Of a stretch of 37,521 nucleotides of DNA, positions 8,998-17,229 are shown one piece after another. Position 1 is the first letter of the stretch; each line of letters begins with the position of its first letter. This DNA is from an uncultured Eubacterium sp. (lineage in GTDB: Bacteria; Bacillota; Clostridia; Lachnospirales; Lachnospiraceae): contig CAJTVR010000026.1 of assembly GCA_910580075.1 (NCBI GenBank), forward strand, positions 12,961-50,481, given 5' to 3'. Under the pieces are notes generated by a model. The model saw nothing but the letters and a program-made list of their open reading frames with translations. It had not been told where the DNA came from and made no database searches. A program made the position numbers and the translations under genes.

Positions 8998-10698
8998 CTA
9001 AACTTCATCCAGTATAAACTGTCCGACCAGTTCATCCAGCGTCGCTGCCTGAGCTGACAGTTCTTCGCTTGTCGCAGAAGATTCTTCAGCAGTAGCTGAA
9101 TTATTCTGCACAACTTCTGAGATCTGGCTGATACCCTGTTCTGCCTGACGCATCGTCTGAGCCTGCGTAATGACCATTGTACTCAGATTCTTGGAAGACT
9201 CTGCAATCTGCTTGATTCCGCCTACTACATTGTCAATAGAGCTTGATGCACGTTCCACTGCACGGCTGCCTTCCGCAATTTCCTTCATGGAACTTTCAAT
9301 CAGGTTTCTTGTATCCACAGCTGCCTGCGCACTCTGCTCAGCAAGCTGTCTGATTTCTTCTGCAACTACAGAAAATCCCCGTCCTGCTTCGCCGGCTCTT
9401 GCTGCTTCAATAGAAGCATTTAAAGACAGCAGGTTTGTCTGGGATGCAATCGATTCAATTTCAGAAATAATATTACCAATCCGAGCCGAAGAATCACTGA
9501 TTTTCTCCATAGCTGTAACCATTGTATGCATTTCATCCCGTGTATGGTCTGCTTCATCTGCATAATTTTTAGCCTGTTTGTAAGATTCTTCTGCACTCTG
9601 AGCACTCTTTTCCATTGTTTCTGTAATATCTATAATTGTAGCCTGAAGCTCCTGTACTGCACCAGCCTGTTCTGTAGCGCCTTCTGCAAGGTTCTGCGCA
9701 GCATCCGCAAGATTCTGGGATCCGCCGGACACCTGGCTGGAAGCCTCCCCAATTGAGCGCAGTGTCTTCGTCATCTGCTCTCTGAGCCCGCCCATAGATT
9801 TAATTACTTTTTTAAAATCATTTGTATATCTGTCAGCAACATCCGATCTGACTGAATAATTACCGTGTTCCATTTCGCCAAGACATACGCCGATATCATT
9901 GACAATCACATTCAGTACCCCTGCCATTTCTGAAGCATCATGTATCATTTCTGCAACTTCATCATGTGATTTTATCTCTGGGAACGGAGAACTCAGATCG
10001 CCGGAAGCAAATCTCTTAAAACGCTCTCCCAGCTCGTTGAGCGGATCTGCAATATCTTTCGAAATCCGTTTTCCAATCCTCATGGATACAACCACTGAAA
10101 TCACAACTACAGCCAGAATTACGATAATCAAAACAATGCTCATAACTGTAAGCATTCCTGACAGCTTCTGCCCTTCCGAAACCTTTACGTCCATAAGTTC
10201 TGACAGTTTTGTGTATATACTGTTATAAACGTCTGCCAGCTCATTCAGCGCAATGTCCTGCGCCTGCTTGCAGAGTTCACGGTCTGTCGTTGCCCCGATT
10301 TCCATAATCCTGGCATCTATTTCCCAGTAGTTTTCCAGTTCTGCCTCAATCTGATCGTATGTCTCCCTGCCGGACTTCGATACGATCGTATTTTCAATCA
10401 AAGCAAAATTTTCATTAAATGCAGCAGTCGCCTCTGCATGCTGTTTTACAACTGTCTCAATAGCATCCGGATTATCATAACCAATTGCTGCACGCAGTGA
10501 TGACCTGACATCAGCAAATTCAAACATTGCCTTCCCAATGTCTCCCTGCGCAAATCCATAGTTGGTCAGTGCATAAGAATACCTGTTCGCAGCAACAATC
10601 AGCGCAATCAGCCCCAGCAGCGCCGAAATTGCCGTAATTAATGATACTAGAAGAAAAGACCTGGTCAGCTTTTTTTCTATCTTTTCATCTCTAAACAT
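8998..10698 (-). CDS. Methyl-accepting chemotaxis protein
   Basis: A 566-residue transmembrane chemoreceptor that passes ligand information to CheA/CheW. TM1 is about residues 15-40; a periplasm-equivalent four-helix sensor domain spans about 41-180; TM2 is about 182-207, followed by HAMP (about 208-265) and a long signalling coiled coil. The kinase-contact tip is clear: NLLSLNASIEAARAGEAGRG, then FSVVAEEIRQLAEQS. GAGGAGGAG precedes the ATG. It is monocistronic, with its own promoter and terminator. No other che gene lies in the window, so it must feed a pathway encoded elsewhere. Confidence 0.95.
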   Translation of the reverse strand: MFRDEKIEKKLTRSFLLVSLITAISALLGLIALIVAANRYSYALTNYGFAQGDIGKAMFEFADVRSSLRAAIGYDNPDAIETVVKQHAEATAAFNENFALIENTIVSKSGRETYDQIEAELENYWEIDARIMEIGATTDRELCKQAQDIALNELADVYNSIYTKLSELMDVKVSEGQKLSGMLTVMSIVLIIVILAVVVISVVVSMRIGKRISKDIADPLNELGERFKRFASGDLSSPFPEIKSHDEVAEMIHDASEMAGVLNVIVNDIGVCLGEMEHGNYSVRSDVADRYTNDFKKVIKSMGGLREQMTKTLRSIGEASSQVSGGSQNLADAAQNLAEGATEQAGAVQELQATIIDITETMEKSAQSAEESYKQAKNYADEADHTRDEMHTMVTAMEKISDSSARIGNIISEIESIASQTNLLSLNASIEAARAGEAGRGFSVVAEEIRQLAEQSAQAAVDTRNLIESSMKEIAEGSRAVERASSSIDNVVGGIKQIAESSKNLSTMVITQAQTMRQAEQGISQISEVVQNNSATAEESSATSEELSAQAATLDELVGQFILDEV

Positions 10699-10864
10699 AA
10701 ATACTTCTCCTCCTCATTGGCTCATGCTTCATTTGGCCGCAGTTTTTCCTAACCATGACCAGCCGGATGCATCATCGGACAGGCATGGGAATATGCAGTG
10801 CGGGCTACAGTATTATCCCGGATTATGTACAGGCTTCCACGATTATGAAATTGTCGGCATTTTT

Positions 10865-10892
10865 ATTATAACGTTTTTTTCCAGCTTGACAA
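10865..10892 (-). promoter_or_regulatory. Promoter of the chemotaxis receptor gene
   Basis: On the minus strand a -35 box TTGTCA (10892-10887) lies 16 nt from a perfect -10 TATAAT (10870-10865). Transcription would start near 10858, giving an untranslated leader of about 160 nt before the ATG at 10698. I could not match that leader to a c-di-GMP (GEMM) or other riboswitch by eye. Confidence 0.7.
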
Positions 10893-10920
10893 TAGCTTTT
10901 ATCAAGAAGTCACAATCATT

Positions 10921-10951
10921 TGTAACAGTCCGGACAAACCGGCCTGTTACA
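10921..10951 (-). terminator. Hairpin in the 347-bp gap between histidine kinase and chemoreceptor
   Basis: A 13-bp stem with one mismatch (10921-10933 against 10939-10951) and a 5-nt loop lies 95 nt after the kinase stop. No U-run follows on either strand, so it may be an RNA end-stabilising structure rather than a classical terminator. Apart from this and the receptor promoter, the gap 10699-11045 shows nothing I can assign. Confidence 0.45.
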
Positions 10952-11045
10952 TGCAGTAATCCCTGGAAACTGCTTCCCAATGGAATTTTTGCACACCTGA
11001 ATCATGTTCTTACAATACATACCGTTTCCACGCACTGCCTGATCC

Positions 11046-13247
11046 TCACCTGCATATTTTTTCATCATCCAGCCATCGCAGCAGCACACGCGCCGTCTCC
11101 TTCATATCAATCGGCTTGGATACAAAATCATTCATCCCTGCTGCAATCAGTTCTTCCCTGACTCCCTGCACTGCATCCGCTGTCAGTGCTATCACAGGCA
11201 GTTTTTTAAAATAATCCTCTTTATGCGCACGGATTTTTTCCACTGCTTCCACACCATCCATCACAGGCATATAATGATCCATAAACACAAGATCATAGTG
11301 ATTTTCGCAAATAAGCTCCAGCGCTTCTTTCCCGTTTGCCGCTACATCAATCTGCATCTGAAACGGCTCCATCAGTGCTTTTGCAACTTCCTGGTTAATC
11401 TCGTTGTCGTCTGCCAGCAGCACTTTCGCCTGCGGTGCCGTAAATGTAAACACATTCTCTTCTTCTATATCCGGCCGGTCTTTTGCCTGTGCAAAACTGC
11501 CGATTGTATCTTCGCTCTTAATCCCCTGCCATATGGTAAAGAAAAAATCGCTTCCCGTGCCATACTCGCTCGTTACAGAAAGCTCGCCGCCCATCAGCTC
11601 CACCAGCTGGCGGCATATGGCAAGTCCGAGCCCGGTGCCTTCCTTGCCCTGGTTTTTCTTAATATCTACCTGGGTAAATGCATCAAACAGACGGTTTAAA
11701 TCCTGTTTCCTTATTCCTTCTCCGGTATCAGCAACAGATACATACAGCTGCATCCGGCTATCTTCCCGTTTTTTCTGTTTTACCTGTATGGTCACGTTTC
11801 CTTTCTCTGTAAATTTAATCGCATTGTTCATAATGTTAATTATGACCTGGCGGATGCGCAGCCCGTCTCCATATAACAGCCTTGGTATCTGCTCATCTAT
11901 GTCCAGAACAAGCCTTAAATTCCGGTCTCCGATTCTGGTCTGTCCTATGACCTGAATATCCCGCAGCATCTGAACAATATCATATGTATCCTGTGCAATT
12001 TCAAATTTTCCAGCCTCAATTTTGGAAAAGTCAAGCAGATCGTTAATGAGTTTTAGCAAAGCACTGCCAGAGCTTTTTATGTTCATAAGGTATCTTTTTA
12101 CATCAGGGGTCCATTCCCTGCGGAGCAGCACTTCTGTAAGTCCGACAATCGCATTCATAGGCGTGCGGATCTCATGGGACATGTTCGATAAAAAAACAGA
12201 TTTAGCCTGATTTGCAGATTCAGCCTGCTCCTTCAGCTCCTTCATAATCTGCGCCTGCTCCTGTACATGGAGCGTATAATGATAGCTGTCAGTAATATCA
12301 CTCAGGACATACATCCTGCCATAATATACATTTTTCTGCTCAATCAGATAACTGCTGGCAGAATAAATACTGCTGTCCCGCTGAATCGTTTTTTCTTCTA
12401 ATATACAGTCGTCCAGATCTTCCAGTATCGCCTCTGCTCTGCCAGGCGTGATTCCTTCATAAATCTGTTCCGCCTTCCGGTTAAAATAAATAATGTTTTC
12501 ATCATTATCCACCACTACCAGCCCCGCACACAGCTCGTCCACCGCAAGCTCTTTGGCCAGTGTCAGTGTATCTAAAATGCCTCCTTTAAAAATCAGCACC
12601 GACAGCAGCAGTGTATCCGCCAGATACGCTACCAGCATGACATCATACCCTTTTGTAACATCGCTTAAATATATAAGAAACCCTGCCACCGCTATAAGAT
12701 TCATCAGAATCAGATAACCGGACTGCTTCTTTTCAGATTCCTTTTTAGATTTTCGGTAATGACTGCAGCAGACTGCCACCATAATAATGACATAAAGGAT
12801 CATAATCATGCTGTTCAGATTGTAAACCGGCCCGTGCTCTAATACAAGATGCGGAAAAAATCCATTTTTTTCAAAGCGGATACTGCTGTAAAACAGCGTA
12901 TGTCTTTCACAGTTAAATGCTAAAAACGCAATAACCGTGTGAAATCCTGCCAAACCGACAGCTATTCTTTTCGGAACCTGTATCTTGCATGCCTGCATCA
13001 CAAACAGAAACTGGCAAAGCGGCGTAAACGGTTTGCCCAGATATGAAAATTTCAGCGCCATCAGCGCCTCTTCCATAGTCTGCGCCTGCAGTTCCAGCAG
13101 GCATCCTGCAAAATTGATGCCTAACGACAGCACCAAAAGCAGAAGCGTCTGCTGCTGCCTGGCCGGCTTGTGGCAGATGACATAAGATGCTTCCAGCATC
13201 AGTATAATAATTCCGATATACTGGGTTATAATAAAACACGTATACAT
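11046..13247 (-). CDS. Hybrid sensor histidine kinase with 7TM-type N-terminus, PAS and receiver domain
   Basis: A 733-residue hybrid kinase. Residues 1-220 form about seven hydrophobic helices of the histidine-kinase 7TM type. A PAS-like segment (AGLVVVDNDENIIYFNRKAEQIY) follows at about 240-330. The dimerisation helix carries SNMSHEIRTPMNAI with the phosphorylated histidine near 357. The ATPase domain shows the N box (INIMNNAIKFT), VADTGEGI and GTGLGLAICRQL. The C-terminal receiver has LLADDNEINQE and the acceptor aspartate in LVFMDHYMP near residue 657. No output domain is present, so phosphate probably passes on to a separate partner. GGAGGAG precedes the ATG and abuts a strong RNA hairpin. 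It neighbours an EAL protein and a chemoreceptor, suggesting a surface or motility input. Confidence 0.93.
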   Translation of the reverse strand: MYTCFIITQYIGIIILMLEASYVICHKPARQQQTLLLLVLSLGINFAGCLLELQAQTMEEALMALKFSYLGKPFTPLCQFLFVMQACKIQVPKRIAVGLAGFHTVIAFLAFNCERHTLFYSSIRFEKNGFFPHLVLEHGPVYNLNSMIMILYVIIMVAVCCSHYRKSKKESEKKQSGYLILMNLIAVAGFLIYLSDVTKGYDVMLVAYLADTLLLSVLIFKGGILDTLTLAKELAVDELCAGLVVVDNDENIIYFNRKAEQIYEGITPGRAEAILEDLDDCILEEKTIQRDSSIYSASSYLIEQKNVYYGRMYVLSDITDSYHYTLHVQEQAQIMKELKEQAESANQAKSVFLSNMSHEIRTPMNAIVGLTEVLLRREWTPDVKRYLMNIKSSGSALLKLINDLLDFSKIEAGKFEIAQDTYDIVQMLRDIQVIGQTRIGDRNLRLVLDIDEQIPRLLYGDGLRIRQVIINIMNNAIKFTEKGNVTIQVKQKKREDSRMQLYVSVADTGEGIRKQDLNRLFDAFTQVDIKKNQGKEGTGLGLAICRQLVELMGGELSVTSEYGTGSDFFFTIWQGIKSEDTIGSFAQAKDRPDIEEENVFTFTAPQAKVLLADDNEINQEVAKALMEPFQMQIDVAANGKEALELICENHYDLVFMDHYMPVMDGVEAVEKIRAHKEDYFKKLPVIALTADAVQGVREELIAAGMNDFVSKPIDMKETARVLLRWLDDEKICR

Positions 13248-13260
13248 AAATCTCTCCTCC

Positions 13261-13300
13261 TGTTATGACTGCTGGCAGACGGCTGGCAGCAGCCATAACA
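13261..13300 (-). promoter_or_regulatory. Leader hairpin abutting the histidine-kinase ribosome binding site
   Basis: A 14-bp stem (13287-13300 with 13261-13274, one G-U pair) closes a 12-nt loop. Its 3' arm ends directly against the GGAGGAGAGA Shine-Dalgarno of the kinase gene. The absence of a U-run argues for translational control or a transcript-end function rather than termination of the upstream EAL gene. Confidence 0.6.
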
Positions 13301-13443
13301 TTTCCTTTAGCAGCAGCATTTCTTCAGGCTGCCATTCCGGCTCCCTGCGCTCTGCCGGCTTTTTCCCCGGTCTGTCTTTTCCTCAGGCTGCAATTTCCGG
13401 TATCATATTCCGTCCGCATACGGGCAGCAGGCTTTTTCCTCCT

Positions 13444-15507
13444 TTACTGCTCCTGTACTTTCTTTTCGAACTCACTGACTGGCACCGGTTTTGAAAAATA
13501 GTATCCCTGTATCATATCGCAGCCCTGTGCGGCAAGGAAATCAACCTGCTCTTTTTTCTCAATTCCTTCTGCCACAATTTTCATATTCAGCTTTTTCGCA
13601 AGACGAATCGTTTCCATAACTACGATTTCTCCCCGGCCGTTCGAATCTGAGCCACGGAAAAAATCCGTATCCAGCTTTAACACATCAATCGGAAGGTCTT
13701 TTAAGGAATTCAGCGACGAATATCCCGTCCCGAAATCATCCATATCAATGCAGAACCCATACATTTTTAGTTCCTTTAAAATCTGCTGCAGTATATTTTT
13801 GTCTCCGAAAAAGGCGCTTTCTGTCAGTTCCAGCTCTATCATACTACGGTCCGCCCCATAACTGTCTGTCAGACGGCAGATATGCTGCGCAAGATCCGTC
13901 CTCGTAAAATTCGCTCTGGATACATTTACAGAAACCGGAACCTGCTTTTTCCCCTGTATTTTCCATTCAGACTGCAGCTTTGCCACTGCAGAAATCATAT
14001 AATCGTCCAGCCGTGTAATAAATCCGTTTTCCTCAAAAATAGGGATAAAACGATTCGGACTAATCATTCCTTCATCTGGTGAAATCCACCGCACCAGCGC
14101 TTCTGCACCCACAATCTTTTCTGTCACCGGATCATATTTGGGCTGCAGATACATCTGAAACTCCCGATTGAGAAGGGCAGCCTCCATCTGTTCTTCTACT
14201 TTAAGCTTCCACAGCTGTTCTTCTAAAATCTGCTGGTCAAAAACTTTAATATGCGTCCCTTTCTTTTCACCGACCATTCCTCTGGCCGCACTGGCATAAT
14301 GATAAATCTGGTCTATATCCAGCTGCCTGCGCCTTTGTATCTCATGCATTTTCCCATCTGTCTGCGGCTCAATCAGATACAGCCCCGCACAGAAAGAAAT
14401 TCCGCGGTCTTTTTGAACCCCGGTTAATTCTGCTAACAGCTTTTTCAGACGTTTCTCCGTCATTCTGTCACTATCACACCGAAGCAGAATTCCAAAGTCA
14501 GCTTTTGCAAATCTGGCAAACGTTTCCCCGCATTCCATATTTACCTGCAAATAGCTGCTGATATTTTCCAGCAGCCCTTCCCCTTCCCTGCTTCCATGGC
14601 ATGCACAGTAATCCTCAAAACGAAACATATGAAGGCTTACCATGGCATATGTACTGGAAGCATTTCGAAACTGGCACAAAATCCTTCTGCATTTCTGCTG
14701 AAAATAAATCCAGTTATTGCCTCCGGTAGAAGTATCCAGATACAGCAGATTCACCATCCGCTTCTGCATTCCTATGGAAGACAGCACATTGATAAATAAA
14801 AGGATAATCGGCACCATCAAAAAAGCCGCTTCCGCCATTAACGCCACCGCAATAAAGTAAATATGCTTTTGAAGCAGCATGACCTCATCTTTGTAATACA
14901 CATGTAATCCTGGTAATTCTGCCGGAACTTCTGTCCAGTAAGATTCCCTGAGTATTACATTATCCAGCCATTTTCTATGTCTGTCATAGCTTTTCGGCAG
15001 CGTTCCCATACACCTTAACAGAAAATCCCAGGAAGTCATCGTAAAAGCATTGTCCTGTCCCTGCTCTGTTTCCGGAATAAAAATATATCCTTCTGCAGCC
15101 GTCACGCCCTGTATCCTTTCAAAGTCCGGTACCGTCTCTCCCGTCTGAAATAAAACATACCCGTCTTCATCTGTAACACAAAGTCCGTTGCTCTCTCCAA
15201 GATACCTTTCCAAAACAGCGGCGGACTCCAGAATGCTTTCGTCTTCCCTGCGCATACGGTTTACCAGAAATTTTCCTGCTTTCTGCGCGTCATCATAAAT
15301 TACCGCTGTCTGGGAATCAAGCAGATATTCTTTAAAAATACCCGCAAATGAAACCGGCATGGCTGCACAGCTTATGATAAAAAACAAAAACAGCACAATC
15401 GAAGGCCAGATGCTTTTTTTGTAAAAATTTCTCAATTTTTGTTTTTTAACATTATGGCTGTTTAATTTTTGTCTATTTAATAACTGATTTTTACACATTC
15501 TTATCAT
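13444..15507 (-). CDS. Membrane EAL-domain c-di-GMP phosphodiesterase with degenerate GGDEF domain
   Basis: A 687-residue protein predicted to hydrolyse c-di-GMP. A TM near residues 33-58, an extracytoplasmic sensor segment and a second TM near 210-235 precede a GGDEF-fold region (about 265-420) whose active site reads AKADF in place of GGDEF, so it should not make c-di-GMP. The EAL domain keeps the full catalytic set by eye: GAEALVRW (near 467), VNVSRANF, ELTESAF, IDMDDFGTGYSS (near 588), VLKLDTDF, IVAEGIE and QGYYFSKPV. GGAAGGAG lies 3 nt before the ATG. It is transcribed from its own promoter and lies 196 nt upstream of the hybrid kinase. Confidence 0.92.
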   Translation of the reverse strand: MIRMCKNQLLNRQKLNSHNVKKQKLRNFYKKSIWPSIVLFLFFIISCAAMPVSFAGIFKEYLLDSQTAVIYDDAQKAGKFLVNRMRREDESILESAAVLERYLGESNGLCVTDEDGYVLFQTGETVPDFERIQGVTAAEGYIFIPETEQGQDNAFTMTSWDFLLRCMGTLPKSYDRHRKWLDNVILRESYWTEVPAELPGLHVYYKDEVMLLQKHIYFIAVALMAEAAFLMVPIILLFINVLSSIGMQKRMVNLLYLDTSTGGNNWIYFQQKCRRILCQFRNASSTYAMVSLHMFRFEDYCACHGSREGEGLLENISSYLQVNMECGETFARFAKADFGILLRCDSDRMTEKRLKKLLAELTGVQKDRGISFCAGLYLIEPQTDGKMHEIQRRRQLDIDQIYHYASAARGMVGEKKGTHIKVFDQQILEEQLWKLKVEEQMEAALLNREFQMYLQPKYDPVTEKIVGAEALVRWISPDEGMISPNRFIPIFEENGFITRLDDYMISAVAKLQSEWKIQGKKQVPVSVNVSRANFTRTDLAQHICRLTDSYGADRSMIELELTESAFFGDKNILQQILKELKMYGFCIDMDDFGTGYSSLNSLKDLPIDVLKLDTDFFRGSDSNGRGEIVVMETIRLAKKLNMKIVAEGIEKKEQVDFLAAQGCDMIQGYYFSKPVPVSEFEKKVQEQ

Positions 15508-15559
15508 ATGCTCCTTCCAGGAAGGTTTGTTTTGTAAAACGCCAGTGTCTTACTGCATG

Positions 15560-15587
15560 ATTATAGCATACCCGTTCCAAAAAACAA
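15560..15587 (-). promoter_or_regulatory. Promoter of the EAL phosphodiesterase gene
   Basis: The minus strand shows -35 TTGTTT (15587-15582), a 16-nt spacer and -10 TATAAT (15565-15560), with an extended TG motif just upstream of the -10. The start site would be near 15553, about 45 nt before the ATG. Confidence 0.65.
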
Positions 15588-15833
15588 TAAGGTAAAAGGA
15601 AAAATCAGGTGTGGAAAAATCAAATCCCCCGCAGCTGGCTGACGGTGTATCAAAATTACAGCGCAGCTAAGCTGAGGGATATCCGGCCCTTACGGCATTT
15701 GCCAAATACCCATGCAGACATGGCACCTGGCTCATTATCCGCAAAAATAAAAACGACTGCAGGATCCTTTCCGTTTTTTGACACGAAGTATTCAATAATA
15801 ATTCCAGAGCCTGAAATCGGCATATAAAACTGA
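15588..15833. other. Gap between EAL gene promoter and Rpn-like gene
   Basis: Short frames exist on both strands (for example 15656-15853 on the minus strand, ending in a coding-like stretch), but none has a convincing ribosome binding site or a recognisable product. The minus-strand frame could be the remnant of a decayed gene. Nothing else is assigned here. Confidence 0.3.
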
Positions 15834-16757
15834 TTACAAATATGCGTCCGCATCTTTTTCAGTCAGTTCATATCTTTTCATAATTACTTTCTTTATTTCT
15901 TCATTCTCATGTCCCATATCCCTGAGTATGTCAACCGCTCCTTTGATGCCCTGTCCAATGCCCTGTTTGAGACCCTGTTCAATACCTCGTTCAATACCTT
16001 GTTTAAGGCCCTGATCTAACATTTCCTGCTTCATTAAAAGTATTTTGGGTTCAATAAATGGTCTGATAATTTCCAGTAATTCATCACTCATGCGCTCATC
16101 TCCAATCACTTTTTTAAGTTTTTCAATATTTGCCCTGATTGCCACTTCCAGCACAGCTTCTGCAAGTTCCCTGTCCATTTTTCTATCCAGCCTCCGAACA
16201 CAGCCCATCAGGTTCTCAAGATCCTGTTTTTTCAGTTTTCCTGACAGCGACCGCAGCCATACATGCCGTTCTGGCTTTAATTCTGACGATACTACTATCT
16301 GCACCGGAAATGGTATTTTTCCTGTTATGTAGTATATCCCGCCAAAGGGAACCGTTATCTGGTATCCGTGTTTCTTAAAATACCCAAACAGGCCGGCAAG
16401 GCGTATGTCACGGATAAGTGAAATGGTAATGTCATCTGCCTTTATGGCATCTGCTGTTTTCCCATATGACTTATATAGACATGCATACCCTTCTGTTTTA
16501 AAGAAAACATCGATATTCAGACTGTCCTGCGGATCTTTGTATTCCAGAATGTTGTGTCCCCTGAATATACGTCCGATTTCATTTTCAACCGGCATGCCCG
16601 GCCATTTTTTTGTAATAATCATATCGATTTCCAGCGGCTTCACATTCAGATTGTATTCCCTCTCAAACCTCAGGCCGTCCCTGTTTTCTATCATTTCTAA
16701 ATTCATTGCAGCGGTAAAGGCCGGATGCCATTGTATCTGTGGTTTTTTATTTTTCAT
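15834..16757 (-). CDS. Rpn-like PD-(D/E)XK nuclease/putative transposase-family protein
   Basis: A 307-residue protein resembling the Rpn/YhgA-like recombination-promoting nuclease families common in multicopy form in Lachnospiraceae. The N-terminal half holds the nuclease core: an aspartate in EIDMII and an E-x-K in HNILEYKDP. The C-terminus has the glycine-glutamine heptad-like run typical of this family (GLKQGIERGIEQGLKQGI, about residues 247-270), followed by a helical tail. AAGGAG lies 4 nt before the ATG. Whether it is catalytically active or mobile cannot be judged; no inverted repeats are evident. Confidence 0.75.
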   Translation of the reverse strand: MKNKKPQIQWHPAFTAAMNLEMIENRDGLRFEREYNLNVKPLEIDMIITKKWPGMPVENEIGRIFRGHNILEYKDPQDSLNIDVFFKTEGYACLYKSYGKTADAIKADDITISLIRDIRLAGLFGYFKKHGYQITVPFGGIYYITGKIPFPVQIVVSSELKPERHVWLRSLSGKLKKQDLENLMGCVRRLDRKMDRELAEAVLEVAIRANIEKLKKVIGDERMSDELLEIIRPFIEPKILLMKQEMLDQGLKQGIERGIEQGLKQGIGQGIKGAVDILRDMGHENEEIKKVIMKRYELTEKDADAYL

Positions 16758-16776
16758 GATACTCCTTCTTCTTATT

Positions 16777-16804
16777 AGTATAGCATAATTTTATATTATG
16801 CAAA
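16777..16804 (-). promoter_or_regulatory. Promoter with palindromic operator for the Rpn-like gene
   Basis: The minus strand shows -35 TTTGCA (16804-16799), a 16-nt spacer and -10 TATACT (16782-16777) with an extended TG. A perfect 7-bp palindrome with a 5-nt centre (GCATAAT-N5-ATTATGC, 16783-16801) fills the spacer, as expected of a repressor operator. Confidence 0.55.
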
Positions 16805-16897
16805 ACAGTTGTTTTATCTTTTCACTTTTAAGCCAGTTTTGTCTTACACTTTGAATTGTGGCAAGACAGTTGTTTTATCTTTTCACCTTTAAGCCAG
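16800..16897. repeat. 37-bp direct repeat pair
   Basis: Copies at 16800-16836 and 16861-16897 match at 35 of 37 positions, with a 61-bp period. On the minus strand both encode the start of a Lys/Glu-rich peptide (LKGEKIKQL) in one reading frame, suggesting a partly duplicated gene tail. Confidence 0.8.
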
Positions 16898-17172
16898 CTA
16901 TGCATTCCTCTGCCGTCTTGTGCATCATATGGTCTGGCCAGAGTTATAACACTCCCTAAAAATGGCTGCCGTTTTCCAAATGAAAAAAGTTTCTCCGTCC
17001 CGGCGTTCGGATAACTCATGCTTTTGTATCTTTCGAGTAAAAATGCTGAAATTACAGATTAGATGCAGAACTTGAAAAACTCAGAACGGTCTGGTAAAAA
17101 CCGTAATGAGAAGATATACAGAAAATCTAAAAATATAGAATCACAGAAAAATACCATGGCAGAAGGCGCAGA
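16898..17172. other. Intergenic DNA between Rpn-like gene and injector locus
   Basis: A 63-codon minus-strand frame (16828-17019) runs through the second repeat, but its ATG has no good ribosome binding site and I do not recognise it. It may be debris from a lost gene. Nothing else is visible. Confidence 0.3.
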
Positions 17173-17201
17173 GAGGGCTGGTCTTATTATTACCAGCCCT
17201 C
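17173..17201 (-). terminator. Hairpin at the end of the injector operon
   Basis: A perfect 10-bp GC-rich stem (17173-17182 with 17192-17201) with a 9-nt loop lies 29 nt past the VgrG-like stop codon. The downstream tail on the minus strand is only weakly U-rich. Confidence 0.6.
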
Positions 17202-17229
17202 CGGTATCTTCCATTCTTAATGCAGGCCT

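Noticed and set aside
13300..13443. Short minus-strand frame of about 31 codons after an AAAGGAGG sequence
   Set aside because: The spacing from the ribosome binding site to its ATG is about 18 nt and the peptide is low complexity.
15609..15827. 72-codon plus-strand frame
   Set aside because: No convincing ribosome binding site or recognisable product.
16800..16897. CRISPR array
   Set aside because: Only two copies, a single 24-bp spacer, and no cas genes in the window.
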